From contig CATZKS010000034.1 of the NCBI GenBank assembly GCA_958421035.1, positions 1-17,369 of the forward strand: a stretch of DNA of 17,369 bases, in the 5' to 3' direction. Position numbers and translations under genes: made by a program. This DNA is from an uncultured Collinsella sp. Its GTDB lineage: Bacteria; Actinomycetota; Coriobacteriia; Coriobacteriales; Coriobacteriaceae. The notes beneath the pieces were generated by a model that was given only the letters and a program-made list of their open reading frames with translations, did no database searches and was not told the origin of the DNA. Shown piece by piece: positions 7,575-15,395 of the stretch (the first letter of the stretch is position 1; each line of letters opens with the position of its first letter).

Positions 7575-9386
7575 CTACTCGTCCACCTTGAGGATCGCCA
7601 TAAAGGCCTCCTGCGGGACCTCGACCGAGCCAATGGCCTTCATGCGCTTCTTGCCCTCTTTCTGCTTCTCGAGCAGTTTGCGCTTACGCGAGATATCGCC
7701 GCCGTAGCACTTGGCAAGCACATCCTTGCGACGCGCCTTGACGGTGGAGCGGGCAATGATCTTGTTGCCGATAGCACCCTGGATGGGCACCTCGAACAGC
7801 TGACGCGGGATGATCTCCTTAAGCTTGTCGCATAGGCCACGGGCCAGACCATAGGCCTTGTCCTTGTGGACGATAAACGACAGCGCGTCCACCTCGTCGC
7901 CCGAAAGCAAGATGTCGAGCTTCACAAGCTCGGATGGACGATACTCATTGAACTCGTAGTCCAGCGAGGCATAGCCCTTGGTACGGCTCTTGAGCTGGTC
8001 AAAGAAGTCTAAGATGAGCTCGGCAAGCGGCATATCGAAGCGCATCTCGACCGATTTGCTCGTCAGGTGGATCATGTCGGTCGTAACGCCGCGGTGCTCG
8101 ATGGCGAGCTGCATGACGGCGCCCGTGTACTCAGGCGGGCAGATGATCTTTGCCTTGAGGTAGGGTTCCTCGATACGCTCGATGCGCGTGGCCTCGGGCA
8201 GGTCCTGCGGGCTGCGGACATCGATCATTTCGCCGTCGGTCTTGTAGACGTGATAGTCGACCGAGGGACTCGTGGCAATGAGGTCCAAGTTGAACTCGCG
8301 CTCCAGACGTTCCTTGACGACTTCCATGTGCAGCAGGCCCAGGAAGCCAACGCGGAAGCCAAAGCCGAGCGCCACCGAGGTCTCGGGCTCCCACACCAAC
8401 GAGGGGTCGTTGACGTGCAGCTTATCGAGCGCGTCGCGCAGGTTCTCGTAGTCCTTGTTATCGATCGGGAACAGGCCCGTATAGACCATGGGCTTGGCCT
8501 CGCGGTAGCCGGGAAGCGGCTCGGGGCAGGGATTCGACGCCCACGTGAGGGTATCGCCCACGCGAACGGCCTCGGGGTCCTTCAGGCCCGTGACCACGTA
8601 GCCGACCTCGCCGACCGTCAGCGAGTCGACCGGGGTCTCGGCGGGACGCTTGACGCCCACGCCATCGACCAAAAAGTCGCCCTTTGCCTGCATCATGCGC
8701 AGGGTATCACCCTTTTTGATGGAGCCGTCAAAGATGCGCACCGTGGCGACGACGCCACGATACTCGTCGAAGTACGAATCCAGAATGAGTGCCTTGAGCG
8801 GCGCGTTCGCATCGCCCTTGGGCGGAGAGATCAAAAAGACAATGGACTCCAACAGATCGTGGATGCCCTCGCCGGTCTTGCCCGAGACGCACACGGCATC
8901 ATCGGCAGGGATCGCCAGGTCATCCTCGATCTCGGTCTTAACCTCGTCGGGATGGGCCGAGGGCAGGTCGATCTTGTTGATGGCCGGCACAATGTCCAGA
9001 TTGGCGTTCATGGCGAGCGTCGCGTTGGAGACGGTCTGTGCCTCGACGCCCTGCGTGGCGTCGACAACGAGCACCGCGCCCTCACAGGCTGCCAGCGAGC
9101 GCGAGACCTCATAGGTAAAGTCCACGTGGCCCGGCGTATCGATCAGATTGAACTGATACGTCTCGCCATCGTCGGCGTCATAGGACACGCGAACGGCATT
9201 GGACTTGATCGTGATGCCGCGCTCGCGCTCGATATCCATGGTGTCGAGCAGCTGCGACTCCATGTCGCGTTCGTCGACGGTATGGGTGAGCTCGAGGATG
9301 CGATCGCTGATCGTGGACTTGCCATGGTCGATGTGCGCAACGATTGAGAAGTTGCGGATGTGGGAAATGTCAATTGAAGTATTCAT
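7575..9386 (-). CDS. lepA: Elongation factor 4 (LepA, translational GTPase)
   Basis: A 603-residue GTPase, the usual LepA length. G1 AHIDHGKST is at residues 17-25, followed by the switch I motif RGITIKSN, G3 DTPGHVDF, G4 NKID and G5 SGKTGEG. EF-G-like domains II, III and V and the LepA-specific C-terminal domain follow (FEVPIQGAIGNKIIAR, then RKRKLLEKQKEGKKRMK). LepA acts on the ribosome in back-translocation or initiation fidelity. I chose ATG 9386 (MNTSIDISHIRNF); the longer frame would begin inside the rpsT terminator. There is no clear Shine-Dalgarno. Instead a TAAGAT -10-like box lies seven bases before the ATG, suggesting a leaderless mRNA. It heads the block lepA-dusB-hemW-dnaJ-dnaJ-mtaB-phoH-ybeY-dgkA. 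Confidence 0.97.
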   Translation of the reverse strand: MNTSIDISHIRNFSIVAHIDHGKSTISDRILELTHTVDERDMESQLLDTMDIERERGITIKSNAVRVSYDADDGETYQFNLIDTPGHVDFTYEVSRSLAACEGAVLVVDATQGVEAQTVSNATLAMNANLDIVPAINKIDLPSAHPDEVKTEIEDDLAIPADDAVCVSGKTGEGIHDLLESIVFLISPPKGDANAPLKALILDSYFDEYRGVVATVRIFDGSIKKGDTLRMMQAKGDFLVDGVGVKRPAETPVDSLTVGEVGYVVTGLKDPEAVRVGDTLTWASNPCPEPLPGYREAKPMVYTGLFPIDNKDYENLRDALDKLHVNDPSLVWEPETSVALGFGFRVGFLGLLHMEVVKERLEREFNLDLIATSPSVDYHVYKTDGEMIDVRSPQDLPEATRIERIEEPYLKAKIICPPEYTGAVMQLAIEHRGVTTDMIHLTSKSVEMRFDMPLAELILDFFDQLKSRTKGYASLDYEFNEYRPSELVKLDILLSGDEVDALSFIVHKDKAYGLARGLCDKLKEIIPRQLFEVPIQGAIGNKIIARSTVKARRKDVLAKCYGGDISRKRKLLEKQKEGKKRMKAIGSVEVPQEAFMAILKVDE

Positions 9387-9393
9387 GCGGACT

Positions 9394-9399
9394 ATCTTA
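9394..9399 (-). promoter_or_regulatory. Candidate -10 element for leaderless lepA transcription
   Basis: The sense strand reads TAAGAT, then seven bases, then the lepA ATG. Normal -10 to start-site spacing would place transcription initiation on the A of the ATG. No good -35 is seen; the expected position falls in the 3' arm and T-tract of the rpsT terminator. Leaderless mRNAs are common in Actinobacteria. The call is inferred from spacing and the missing Shine-Dalgarno. Confidence 0.45.
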
Positions 9400-9411
9400 C
9401 CCGAGCGGTAC

Positions 9412-9448
9412 AAAAAATGGAGCCTGTTCCATAAAACAGGCTCCATTT
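9412..9448 (-). terminator. Intrinsic terminator of rpsT
   Basis: A perfect 14-bp stem (9415-9428 with 9435-9448) with a six-base loop, containing GGAGCC/GGCTCC, followed on the minus strand by a run of six T at 9417-9412. The T-run is on the minus-strand side only, so it serves rpsT. It lies 34 bases after the rpsT stop and ends 25 bases before the lepA start. Confidence 0.92.
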
Positions 9449-9482
9449 ATGCGCGTAATCTGTGTGGTGTGAAATTTACAAC

Positions 9483-9749
9483 TTAGGCGTTGATGCTGTT
9501 CACGAGCTTGGCAAGACCGGACTTGCGGTTGGAAGCCTGGTTCTTGTGGATAACATGCTTGGCGGCAGCCATGTCGAGACGCTTGGTGACGGTCTTGAGG
9601 GCAGCCTGGGCCTTCTCGGCGTCGCCCTCGGCGACGGCGGACTGGACGTGCTTGGTCAGCGTCTTGAGCTCGGACTTGACAGCCTTGTTACGCATGCGAG
9701 CTGCCTCATTGGTGCGGATACGCTTCTTCTGAGACTTGATGTTTGCCAC
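9483..9749 (-). CDS. rpsT: 30S ribosomal protein S20 (bS20)
   Basis: An 88-residue basic protein, against the usual length of about 87. It has the typical N-terminus ANIKSQKKRIRTNEAARMRN and the C-terminal AAKHVIHKNQASNRKSGLAKLVN helix pattern. S20 binds 16S rRNA early in 30S assembly. The start is GTG at 9749, preceded by AAAGGA nine bases upstream; the extra residues of the longer frame are untranslated leader. It appears monocistronic, with its own extended -10 promoter at 9825-9833 and a strong terminator at 9412-9448. The leader has a hairpin and a duplicated Shine-Dalgarno-like segment. In E. coli S20 represses its own translation, so a regulatory leader would be in character. Confidence 0.97.
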   Translation of the reverse strand: MANIKSQKKRIRTNEAARMRNKAVKSELKTLTKHVQSAVAEGDAEKAQAALKTVTKRLDMAAAKHVIHKNQASNRKSGLAKLVNSINA

Positions 9750-9754
9750 TTCTG

Positions 9755-9775
9755 GAGTTCCTTTCGAGTTCCTTG
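9755..9775 (-). promoter_or_regulatory. Duplicated Shine-Dalgarno-like segment before rpsT
   Basis: The sense strand carries AAGGAACTC twice, separated by three bases. The downstream copy is at functional distance from the GTG start. The upstream copy follows directly after the leader hairpin T-run. It may be a ribosome standby site or a chance duplication. Confidence 0.5.
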
Positions 9776-9776
9776 C

Positions 9777-9814
9777 AAAAAATGTATGACACCTCTGAGA
9801 CACGGTGAGGTCAT
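9777..9814 (-). terminator. Attenuator-like hairpin in the rpsT leader
   Basis: The sense strand forms ATGA-CCTC paired with GAGG-(TG bulge)-TCAT around an 11-base loop, followed by ACA and six T (9782-9777). This has the shape of a modest intrinsic terminator. It begins about four bases after the start site predicted from the -10 box and precedes the rpsT ribosome-binding site. It could attenuate rpsT or simply shape the leader. The stem is short and bulged, so terminator strength is doubtful. Confidence 0.4.
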
Positions 9815-9824
9815 GCAAGCGCCT

Positions 9825-9833
9825 ACTATAGCA
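9825..9833 (-). promoter_or_regulatory. Extended -10 promoter of rpsT
   Basis: The sense strand reads TGCTATAGT, a TGn extended -10 with a near-consensus TATAGT hexamer. No -35 is found at 16-18 bases; a TTGACA further upstream is 32 bases away, too far. The predicted start site is near 9818, giving a leader of about 69 bases. A very similar TGCTAAAAT precedes mihF. Confidence 0.65.
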
Positions 9834-9882
9834 CGCTCCCCCTCAAAGGGATAGAACGAATTTGTCAAATAGGCAGGTATCA

Positions 9883-10845
9883 TCACGATTTTCTCAAGAT
9901 GTTCGTAATCCAGAGCAAAAGCGCGGTCTGAGAATCGGCCGAACCCTTGAGCGCGAGCTCCACATCGACCGCGCCCTCGAGCGCAGCGACGAGCTCCGCC
10001 ATCGAAAAGCGGCGTGCCCAGGTCAGATGATTTTTGACCTGCCAGGACTGGAGCTTGAGCGTTGCGGCCAGCTCACGACCCTGTCCGCGCGCATCGAGCG
10101 CCTTGGCGACGATTAGCTCGCGGATGCGGCCGCACAGCAATGTGTAAGTCCACACGTAGCTCTTGGCGGGCAGTAGATTGAAGAGCTCGAGCGAGCGTCG
10201 CATGTCACGGGCCGAGACCGCATTGAGAAAATCCCAGGGTTGAACCTCGGCCGTACGTACAATCCAGCGCTCAACGTCGGCAAGCTCAATCTGGGGCGCC
10301 TCGACCATCTGGGCAAGCTTAGCCAAGTCGTTATCGAGCATGCGAGTGTTTTCACCCGAACGCGAGACGAGTTCCTCGGCGGCCGCCGTCGAAATCGACT
10401 TGCCGTGCTGCGTCGCCATCTGTTGCACGCGGCGCGGTAGTTCCCAGCGCTTGGTGCCGGAGCAATCGATCACGGCCTTCTTGTCGATCTTGGCGATCGC
10501 CTTATACAGGCGCGTGTTCTTGGCAAGCGAGTCGGCGATGATGAGGCAGACCGTTGTGGGGCTGGGACTCGCCAGATACTCAACGAGCGGCTCCGAGACC
10601 GCCTTGGCGAGCTTTGAGCAGCCGTAAAGGATTACCAGGCGAAACTCGCTGCCCATCGGAAAGGTGTTAAGCGATCCGATAATGGACTCGATATCGGGGT
10701 CCTTGGTCATGTCGCGCTCGTCGAGGTTGAACTCGACCATACCCGACTTTTCCAGACGCGCTTTCATACGCGAGACGGCGTGATCGCGCTTGACTCCGTC
10801 GGTACCGACAATCAGATATGCCGGCAGCAGACCGGTTTCGGACAT
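9883..10845 (-). CDS. holA: DNA polymerase III subunit delta
   Basis: A 320-residue protein matching the HolA family, the wrench subunit of the clamp loader that opens the beta sliding clamp. The N-terminal AAA+-like portion (LLPAYLIVGTDGVKRDHAVSR and later SEFRLVILYG) lacks a working Walker A, as expected for delta. It continues with the family pattern AEELVSRSGENTRMLDNDLAKL and the C-terminal collar helices (WQVKNHLTWARRFS). The start is ATG 10845 (MSETGLLPAYL), with GGGAGGGGA just upstream; the longer frame is not conserved. It follows comEC by 78 bases. comEA-comEC-holA is a very common order in Gram-positive genomes, often with rpsT next, exactly as here. No terminator is evident between its stop and the rpsT promoter. 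Confidence 0.93.
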   Translation of the reverse strand: MSETGLLPAYLIVGTDGVKRDHAVSRMKARLEKSGMVEFNLDERDMTKDPDIESIIGSLNTFPMGSEFRLVILYGCSKLAKAVSEPLVEYLASPSPTTVCLIIADSLAKNTRLYKAIAKIDKKAVIDCSGTKRWELPRRVQQMATQHGKSISTAAAEELVSRSGENTRMLDNDLAKLAQMVEAPQIELADVERWIVRTAEVQPWDFLNAVSARDMRRSLELFNLLPAKSYVWTYTLLCGRIRELIVAKALDARGQGRELAATLKLQSWQVKNHLTWARRFSMAELVAALEGAVDVELALKGSADSQTALLLWITNILRKS

Positions 10846-10923
10846 TGCGCTCCCCTCCCGCAGGCCTTCGTATTCGTTCCGTGCCATTCTAGCCCAGGGG
10901 CCCACCACACGCCAACGACGTCG

Positions 10924-13227
10924 TCACGATCGCTGGCATCGCATCGCAAAGCCATTCGCAGTCGGCGTGACGGTAATGTCGCCGTGTTCGATGGTGCACG
11001 TGAACACGCCGCCCGCTTCCTTAACGGCATCGATGCAGGCATCGGACGGATGGCCGTATCGATTCCCTTCGCCCGCGCTCGCAAGGGAAAGCTCGGGCTT
11101 CAAGACGTCCAGCAACTCACCATCGACTGAAACCTTGGAGCCGTGATGCCCAAGTTTAAGCACATCGATATCCCCCACCTCATGCACGAATTCCCGTTCT
11201 TGGTCGAGCTCGGCATCGCCGGTGAGGAGTATGCGCAGGCCCTTGCCTTCCTGAACATATGAGAGCAGCAGGACAAGCGAGTCCTCATTTCCCTCGCCAT
11301 CAACGGACTCGAATGGCCACATCACGCGGGCGCAAAATAAGCCGATATCGACCGTATCCCCACGGCGCACCTGCCGATACTCCACGCCTGGTCGGTTCAA
11401 TACCCCGGCAGGAGCATCCTCCAGCGCATCCGCCGCCACGGCAATCGTTCCAACCGAAAACTGTTCGAGCACGGCAGGCAGACCACCCCAGTGATCCTCA
11501 TCCCAATGCGTCACAAAGACGGCATCGATATGGTGCACGTTATTGCGAACCAACGCCGCCACCACGCGCTCGTCGAGCCCGCAGTCGACGAGTGCTACTG
11601 CGCCGCCCTGGCGGATAAGAATCGCATCGGCCTGGCCCACATCGAGCACCGTCACCGAAGGCGGAGCGAATCGATCCCAGTAGGCGTACGGAATCGCAGC
11701 CAAGAGCACCAGGCATGCAAGCCCCACCGCCATAGGACGTGCACGGGGACGCGGCCACCAGACCAGCAGAACCGCCAGCAAACACGGCACTAGGTAAATC
11801 CACATGCTATCGGGCGGCACGCTCACGGATGCACCCGGCACGGCGGCAAACAGCTGCTCGAAGAACAGCGCGCAACGGGAGGCAATCATGGGCACAACGA
11901 GCGCCCAAGTCCGCAACGGTGCCACGAGCGAAAAGGGAACCAGCACGATCGACACGGCAAGCAGTACGCTCACCACCGGACCGATGACCGCATTTGCCAG
12001 CGGAGCAATGAGCGAGAACGTACCGAAGGCAGGAATGGTAATGGGAAGTGTCGCCAGTTGCGAGCACAGCGTGACGGAAAGCATGCTGGCAACGCCCGAT
12101 GGCACACCCAGCTCGCCCAAAGCGTAGGTCGCATAGGGGCAAAAGCACAGAATGGCTAAGACGCTGGCACATGAAAGCTGAAAGCCCATCTCGAACAGCA
12201 CCGTCGGCCGCAGTAGAACAAAGATGGACATGGTAACAAAGAGTGCCGAAAGGCCGTGCCGGCGACGCCCCGCGCCGTTTACGACAAGCATCGCGAATAC
12301 CATGCAGCACGCGCGCACGGCCGAGGGAGACGCGCCCGTAAAGGCAGCGTAGCCCACAAGCGTTATCGCCAGTATCGCCCGCTGAAGACCACGTGAGCAC
12401 CGAGTCTTTTGCAATAAACCCTCGATTACAAACCCCACGATAGCCAAATGGCTGCCCGAGACGGCGATAAGATGCGCCGTTCCCGTTACCGAAAACCAGT
12501 CGCCCGCCGGCTGGGCGCGTAGCTCGGCCGAACGACCGCAGACGACACCGGCTATGAGCGCACGCGCCGGGTCGGTCGCAGGCGAGATGGACGCTAGCAG
12601 CCCATTTCGCAGCCGAAGCAGCGGCCCCGGAAAGCCCTCATCGACCGACACAACTCGAACGGCTTGAACCTTGCGCACCTCGCCTCGGAGCACGCGCGAT
12701 CGTCCATATGGATCGTTCTCAAAACGTGAAACGCGACCGATAACACGCACGTGCGCCCCGACCTTGAGCTCGCGGTCAAACGATAGACGAACCGTTGCCA
12801 AGTTCTTACCGTCCGCGCGTGCCTCGCAGGTATAGGAATACACGTCGTCGTTTATGGATGGATCACCCTGCACGACAAACTCGAGGTTGCTTGCCGCTCG
12901 ACCGTCGAGCGCCTTCGAGGCGCCTAGCGTGCCCACAGCCCACCACGCCGAGACGACCGCTCCCGCCACGAGACCGACGGACGCGGCATACAGCCACCGC
13001 CTCCAAGGGGCAAGCCGCGCACAAGATTGAGCCAGCACAACGAAGACCGCCGCCGCAACGGGAATGGCCCATAGCAGCCCGACCGCCGGCGCCTGCTCCC
13101 TAAGCAGCGCATCAGCGGCCACGTTGAGCACCAAGGCGCAGCTCATGCACATGCCGGCACACAGGGCCATCGTCCACGGCATCAGGGGCCGCGGAGGCAT
13201 CACATGTTCGCGCTCGGTCGCACTCAT
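10924..13227 (-). CDS. comEC: DNA internalisation competence protein ComEC/Rec2
   Basis: A 767-residue polytopic membrane protein forming the channel that brings single-stranded DNA across the membrane during transformation. It has N-terminal transmembrane segments (about 18-95), an OB-like soluble domain (about 110-195) and a Competence domain with TGTAHLIAVSGSH at 248-260 followed by many hydrophobic helices. The C-terminal metallo-beta-lactamase-like domain starts near 524, with HWDEDH at 574-579, TGD at 669-671, HHGS at 694-697 and GHPS at 725-728. The metal ligands look intact, so nuclease-like activity is plausible. The start ATG 13227 overlaps the comEA TGA as ATGA, with no good Shine-Dalgarno, so it is translationally coupled. 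The full-length, undamaged frame argues for a functional uptake system. Confidence 0.95.
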   Translation of the reverse strand: MSATEREHVMPPRPLMPWTMALCAGMCMSCALVLNVAADALLREQAPAVGLLWAIPVAAAVFVVLAQSCARLAPWRRWLYAASVGLVAGAVVSAWWAVGTLGASKALDGRAASNLEFVVQGDPSINDDVYSYTCEARADGKNLATVRLSFDRELKVGAHVRVIGRVSRFENDPYGRSRVLRGEVRKVQAVRVVSVDEGFPGPLLRLRNGLLASISPATDPARALIAGVVCGRSAELRAQPAGDWFSVTGTAHLIAVSGSHLAIVGFVIEGLLQKTRCSRGLQRAILAITLVGYAAFTGASPSAVRACCMVFAMLVVNGAGRRRHGLSALFVTMSIFVLLRPTVLFEMGFQLSCASVLAILCFCPYATYALGELGVPSGVASMLSVTLCSQLATLPITIPAFGTFSLIAPLANAVIGPVVSVLLAVSIVLVPFSLVAPLRTWALVVPMIASRCALFFEQLFAAVPGASVSVPPDSMWIYLVPCLLAVLLVWWPRPRARPMAVGLACLVLLAAIPYAYWDRFAPPSVTVLDVGQADAILIRQGGAVALVDCGLDERVVAALVRNNVHHIDAVFVTHWDEDHWGGLPAVLEQFSVGTIAVAADALEDAPAGVLNRPGVEYRQVRRGDTVDIGLFCARVMWPFESVDGEGNEDSLVLLLSYVQEGKGLRILLTGDAELDQEREFVHEVGDIDVLKLGHHGSKVSVDGELLDVLKPELSLASAGEGNRYGHPSDACIDAVKEAGGVFTCTIEHGDITVTPTANGFAMRCQRS

Positions 13228-13937
13228 ACGCAGATGCAATCTTTGATTTTGGCAAGCTTCTTCTCGCCGATTCCCGACACACGCATCAGATCGTCAACCG
13301 AGGCAAAAGCACCGTTCTTTGTCCGCTCATCGATAATCGACTGGGCCATGGAGGGACCGATGCCCGAGAGCGTCTGTAGCTCTGCCGCGCTTGCCGTATT
13401 GATATTTACTAGGCCTGTTGCGCCACTCACGCCCGATGATGCGGAAGCCCCACCATCAACACCGGCTTCCGCAATGGACGCCTGCTGCTCCCCTACCGTT
13501 GGAACGTGAATCTTCTGTCCATCGACGACCTTAGATGCCCGATTGAGCCCCGTAACGTCTGCCTCGGGCGCCAGCCCGCCGGCGGCATCAATCGCCTGAG
13601 CCACCCGCGCGCCGTCCTTGAGACGATATACACCGGGCGACACAACGGCGCCATCGACATCGACATAGACCTCTGCCGCGGCAGAAGCCTTAGTCGAAGA
13701 ACCTTCGGATGTCTTTCCGCTCGAGGCATCACCGGATCCCGGCTCCACCAACGAGCCCGAACCGTCAGTGTGCTCAAACGACACGTCGCCGGCACCGCCG
13801 CCAAGGTTCGCCATCGCCAGTCCACTCGCCATCGCAATGACGACCAGCATCGCCATCACCACTGCCTTATGACCGAGCAGCTTGTCCGCCAAGCGGTCCA
13901 TCCGTTTGACCCGTTCGTGTTGTTCGCGCTGCGCCAT
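13224..13937 (-). CDS. comEA: ComEA DNA-receptor protein (membrane anchor, SLBB, helix-hairpin-helix)
   Basis: A 237-residue protein. A short basic cytoplasmic N-terminus is followed by one transmembrane anchor at about 24-44 and a Gly/Ser-rich linker at 46-88. An SLBB domain runs from 90 (VYVDVDGAVVSPGVYRL) to about 150. A second flexible linker leads to a helix-hairpin-helix pair at 177-237 (VNINTASAAELQTLSGIGPSMA and RVSGIGEKKLAKI), which binds double-stranded DNA. Its role is to hold incoming DNA outside the membrane and deliver it to ComEC. The start is ATG 13937, with GGGAGG seven bases upstream. The longer frame lies in the leader. The gene heads comEA-comEC-holA. The 213-base spacer upstream holds a structured leader but no convincing promoter by eye. 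Confidence 0.95.
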   Translation of the reverse strand: MAQREQHERVKRMDRLADKLLGHKAVVMAMLVVIAMASGLAMANLGGGAGDVSFEHTDGSGSLVEPGSGDASSGKTSEGSSTKASAAAEVYVDVDGAVVSPGVYRLKDGARVAQAIDAAGGLAPEADVTGLNRASKVVDGQKIHVPTVGEQQASIAEAGVDGGASASSGVSGATGLVNINTASAAELQTLSGIGPSMAQSIIDERTKNGAFASVDDLMRVSGIGEKKLAKIKDCICV

Positions 13938-13994
13938 AGCAAAACCTCCCAACAACATCGTGTCAGGAAAGGAGTTCCGCAACAGCCACGCCCC

Positions 13995-14035
13995 AAAACC
14001 GGTTTTCTCGGTCAAACCAAAAGCTGACCAAAACC
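13995..14035 (-). promoter_or_regulatory. Structured leader upstream of comEA with competing pairings
   Basis: On the sense strand GGTTTT-GGTCA, a ten-base loop, TGACC-GAG-AAAACC makes an 11-bp stem with a three-base bulge (14001-14035). The same AAAACC is also half of the perfect palindrome AAAACCGGTTTT (13995-14006). A third GGTTTT (13946-13941) lies in the comEA ribosome-binding site. A DNA operator or an RNA switch are both possible; neither is proven. Confidence 0.4.
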
Positions 14036-14110
14036 TTGCACAAATCTGTCCATTTATTCAGGCACACGTCAGCAAATGAACACTTAGCCGCAAAATGCCC
14101 AGATAGCAAA

Positions 14111-14140
14111 AGACCGACGATGCAAGCGCATCGTCGGTCT
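14111..14140 (-). terminator. Intrinsic terminator after thiI
   Basis: A perfect 13-bp stem (14111-14123 with 14128-14140) and a four-base loop, built on AGACCGACGATGC. On the minus strand it is followed by a short T-tract. It lies ten bases after the thiI stop and closes the mihF-gmk-rpoZ-thiI operon. Confidence 0.88.
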
Positions 14141-14150
14141 ATGCACAAAT

Positions 14151-15395
14151 TTACTCGTGATCTTGGTAAATCTCACGCGGAGCAAGCTCCGAATGTTTGC
14201 GTTTTAAGGTCTTAGGGGCCTTATACGTGTTGCTTTCGAAGTCGATGTACTCGGTCTGCTTGAGTAGGCGCTCGATCATCTCCTCGTGATCGAACAACTC
14301 CCAGGCCTCATGCACGGCATCGAGTTTAGCGTGCGTCTCGGGACGACGCGGCATAAACAGCGTGCAGCAGTCGGGAGCGGCCTCAGTCGAGATATCGAAC
14401 GTACCGATCTCCTCGGCGCGCGCGATGATCTCCTGCTTGTCCGAACCGATGAGCGGACGGAACACGGGGATCTTCACGGCCTCGTTAACGGCCATGATGT
14501 TCTCAAGCGTTTGGGAGGCAACCTGCCCAAGCGATTCACCCGTAACGATGGCCTTGGCGCCCTCGATGTGTGCAATGCGCTCGGCAACCGAATACATAAT
14601 GCGGCGATACATGATCACGCGCAGGTTGCTGGGACAGGTGACCGAAATCTCACGCTGACAGTCGCCAAACGGCACAACGTACAGGCGGCCGATCTGGACA
14701 CCCGGCTCAAGCGCACGGATGATGTCCTGCACCAAATACTCGCTCGTATCGGGCGTCTGCGGACGACCGGAGAAATGTACCGGCACGCACACCGCACCGC
14801 GACGCGCGAGCATCCAAGTCGCCACCGGAGAATCGATACCCGACGACAGCAGCGTCACGACCTTGCCGGCAGAACCCACCGGCAGACCGCCCACGCCGCG
14901 CTCGGAGCGCGCGTACACATAAACGCTACCCTGAACCACAAGTACATGCACCATGGCATCGGGGTCGTGCATTTGAACCTTTTTATCGGGGAAGGCCTCG
15001 CACAGCACCTCGCCCACCTGACGATTGATATCAATCGAGGTGAGCTCATAGTCAGTATTGGAGCGCTTGGCGTGCACCTTAAACGAATCGAAAGGACCAA
15101 ACTCGCGCAGCGCCTTGACGGCGGCGGCACAGTACTCCTGCGGGTCGCGGTTAGTGTGATACGCCAAAGACACACGAGCAACGCCGGGAACGGTGCGAAT
15201 GACACGCGCCGCCTCATCGGCCTGATGCTCGTTAAAGGTCACGAGGATATAACCGGAAATTCGAGACACGGCATTCACGGAAAAGGCGGCCAAGGCCGCC
15301 TTGATGTTATCCATGAGGATATGCTCAAAATGTGCGCGGTTCTTGCCCTTCAGTCCAACCTCGTGATAGTGGACCAGACAGACGCGAGCTGCCAT
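14151..15395 (-). CDS. thiI: tRNA sulfurtransferase ThiI (4-thiouridine synthase), short form without rhodanese domain
   Basis: A 414-residue protein. An N-terminal ferredoxin-like plus THUMP RNA-binding region (about 1-165; DSFKVHAKRSNTDYELTS is typical) is followed by a PP-loop adenylation domain with SSGIDSP at 184-190. Later come TGESLGQVASQTLEN and a paired cysteine motif, C343-C344 (PDCCTLFMP). It adenylates and thiolates U8 of tRNA, a near-UV sensor, and in some species feeds thiazole synthesis. The E. coli enzyme has an extra C-terminal rhodanese domain; this one ends without it, as in Bacillus, so sulfur must come from a cysteine desulfurase encoded elsewhere. The ATG follows the rpoZ TAA with no intervening base and a weak ribosome-binding site, so translation is coupled. 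A strong terminator follows. Confidence 0.95.
   Translation of the reverse strand: MAARVCLVHYHEVGLKGKNRAHFEHILMDNIKAALAAFSVNAVSRISGYILVTFNEHQADEAARVIRTVPGVARVSLAYHTNRDPQEYCAAAVKALREFGPFDSFKVHAKRSNTDYELTSIDINRQVGEVLCEAFPDKKVQMHDPDAMVHVLVVQGSVYVYARSERGVGGLPVGSAGKVVTLLSSGIDSPVATWMLARRGAVCVPVHFSGRPQTPDTSEYLVQDIIRALEPGVQIGRLYVVPFGDCQREISVTCPSNLRVIMYRRIMYSVAERIAHIEGAKAIVTGESLGQVASQTLENIMAVNEAVKIPVFRPLIGSDKQEIIARAEEIGTFDISTEAAPDCCTLFMPRRPETHAKLDAVHEAWELFDHEEMIERLLKQTEYIDFESNTYKAPKTLKRKHSELAPREIYQDHE

Noticed and set aside
8067..9347. A 426-codon plus-strand frame opposite lepA
   Set aside because: A shadow of the conserved lepA coding strand, with no ribosome-binding site or recognisable domain.
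9852..9870. TTGACA upstream of rpsT as a -35 box
   Set aside because: It is 32 bases from the TATAGT hexamer, far beyond the 16-18 needed, and no -10 lies at the right distance from it.
11487..11522. HWDEDH in ComEC suspected as a damaged metal site
   Set aside because: ComEC proteins commonly use H-x-D-x-D-H here, and the HHGS and TGD motifs are intact, so the domain looks normal.
13995..14006. AAAACCGGTTTT read as a ComK box
   Set aside because: ComK sites use AAAA-N5-TTTT in pairs and ComK belongs to Bacillus relatives. Here the spacing is four bases and the host looks actinobacterial.
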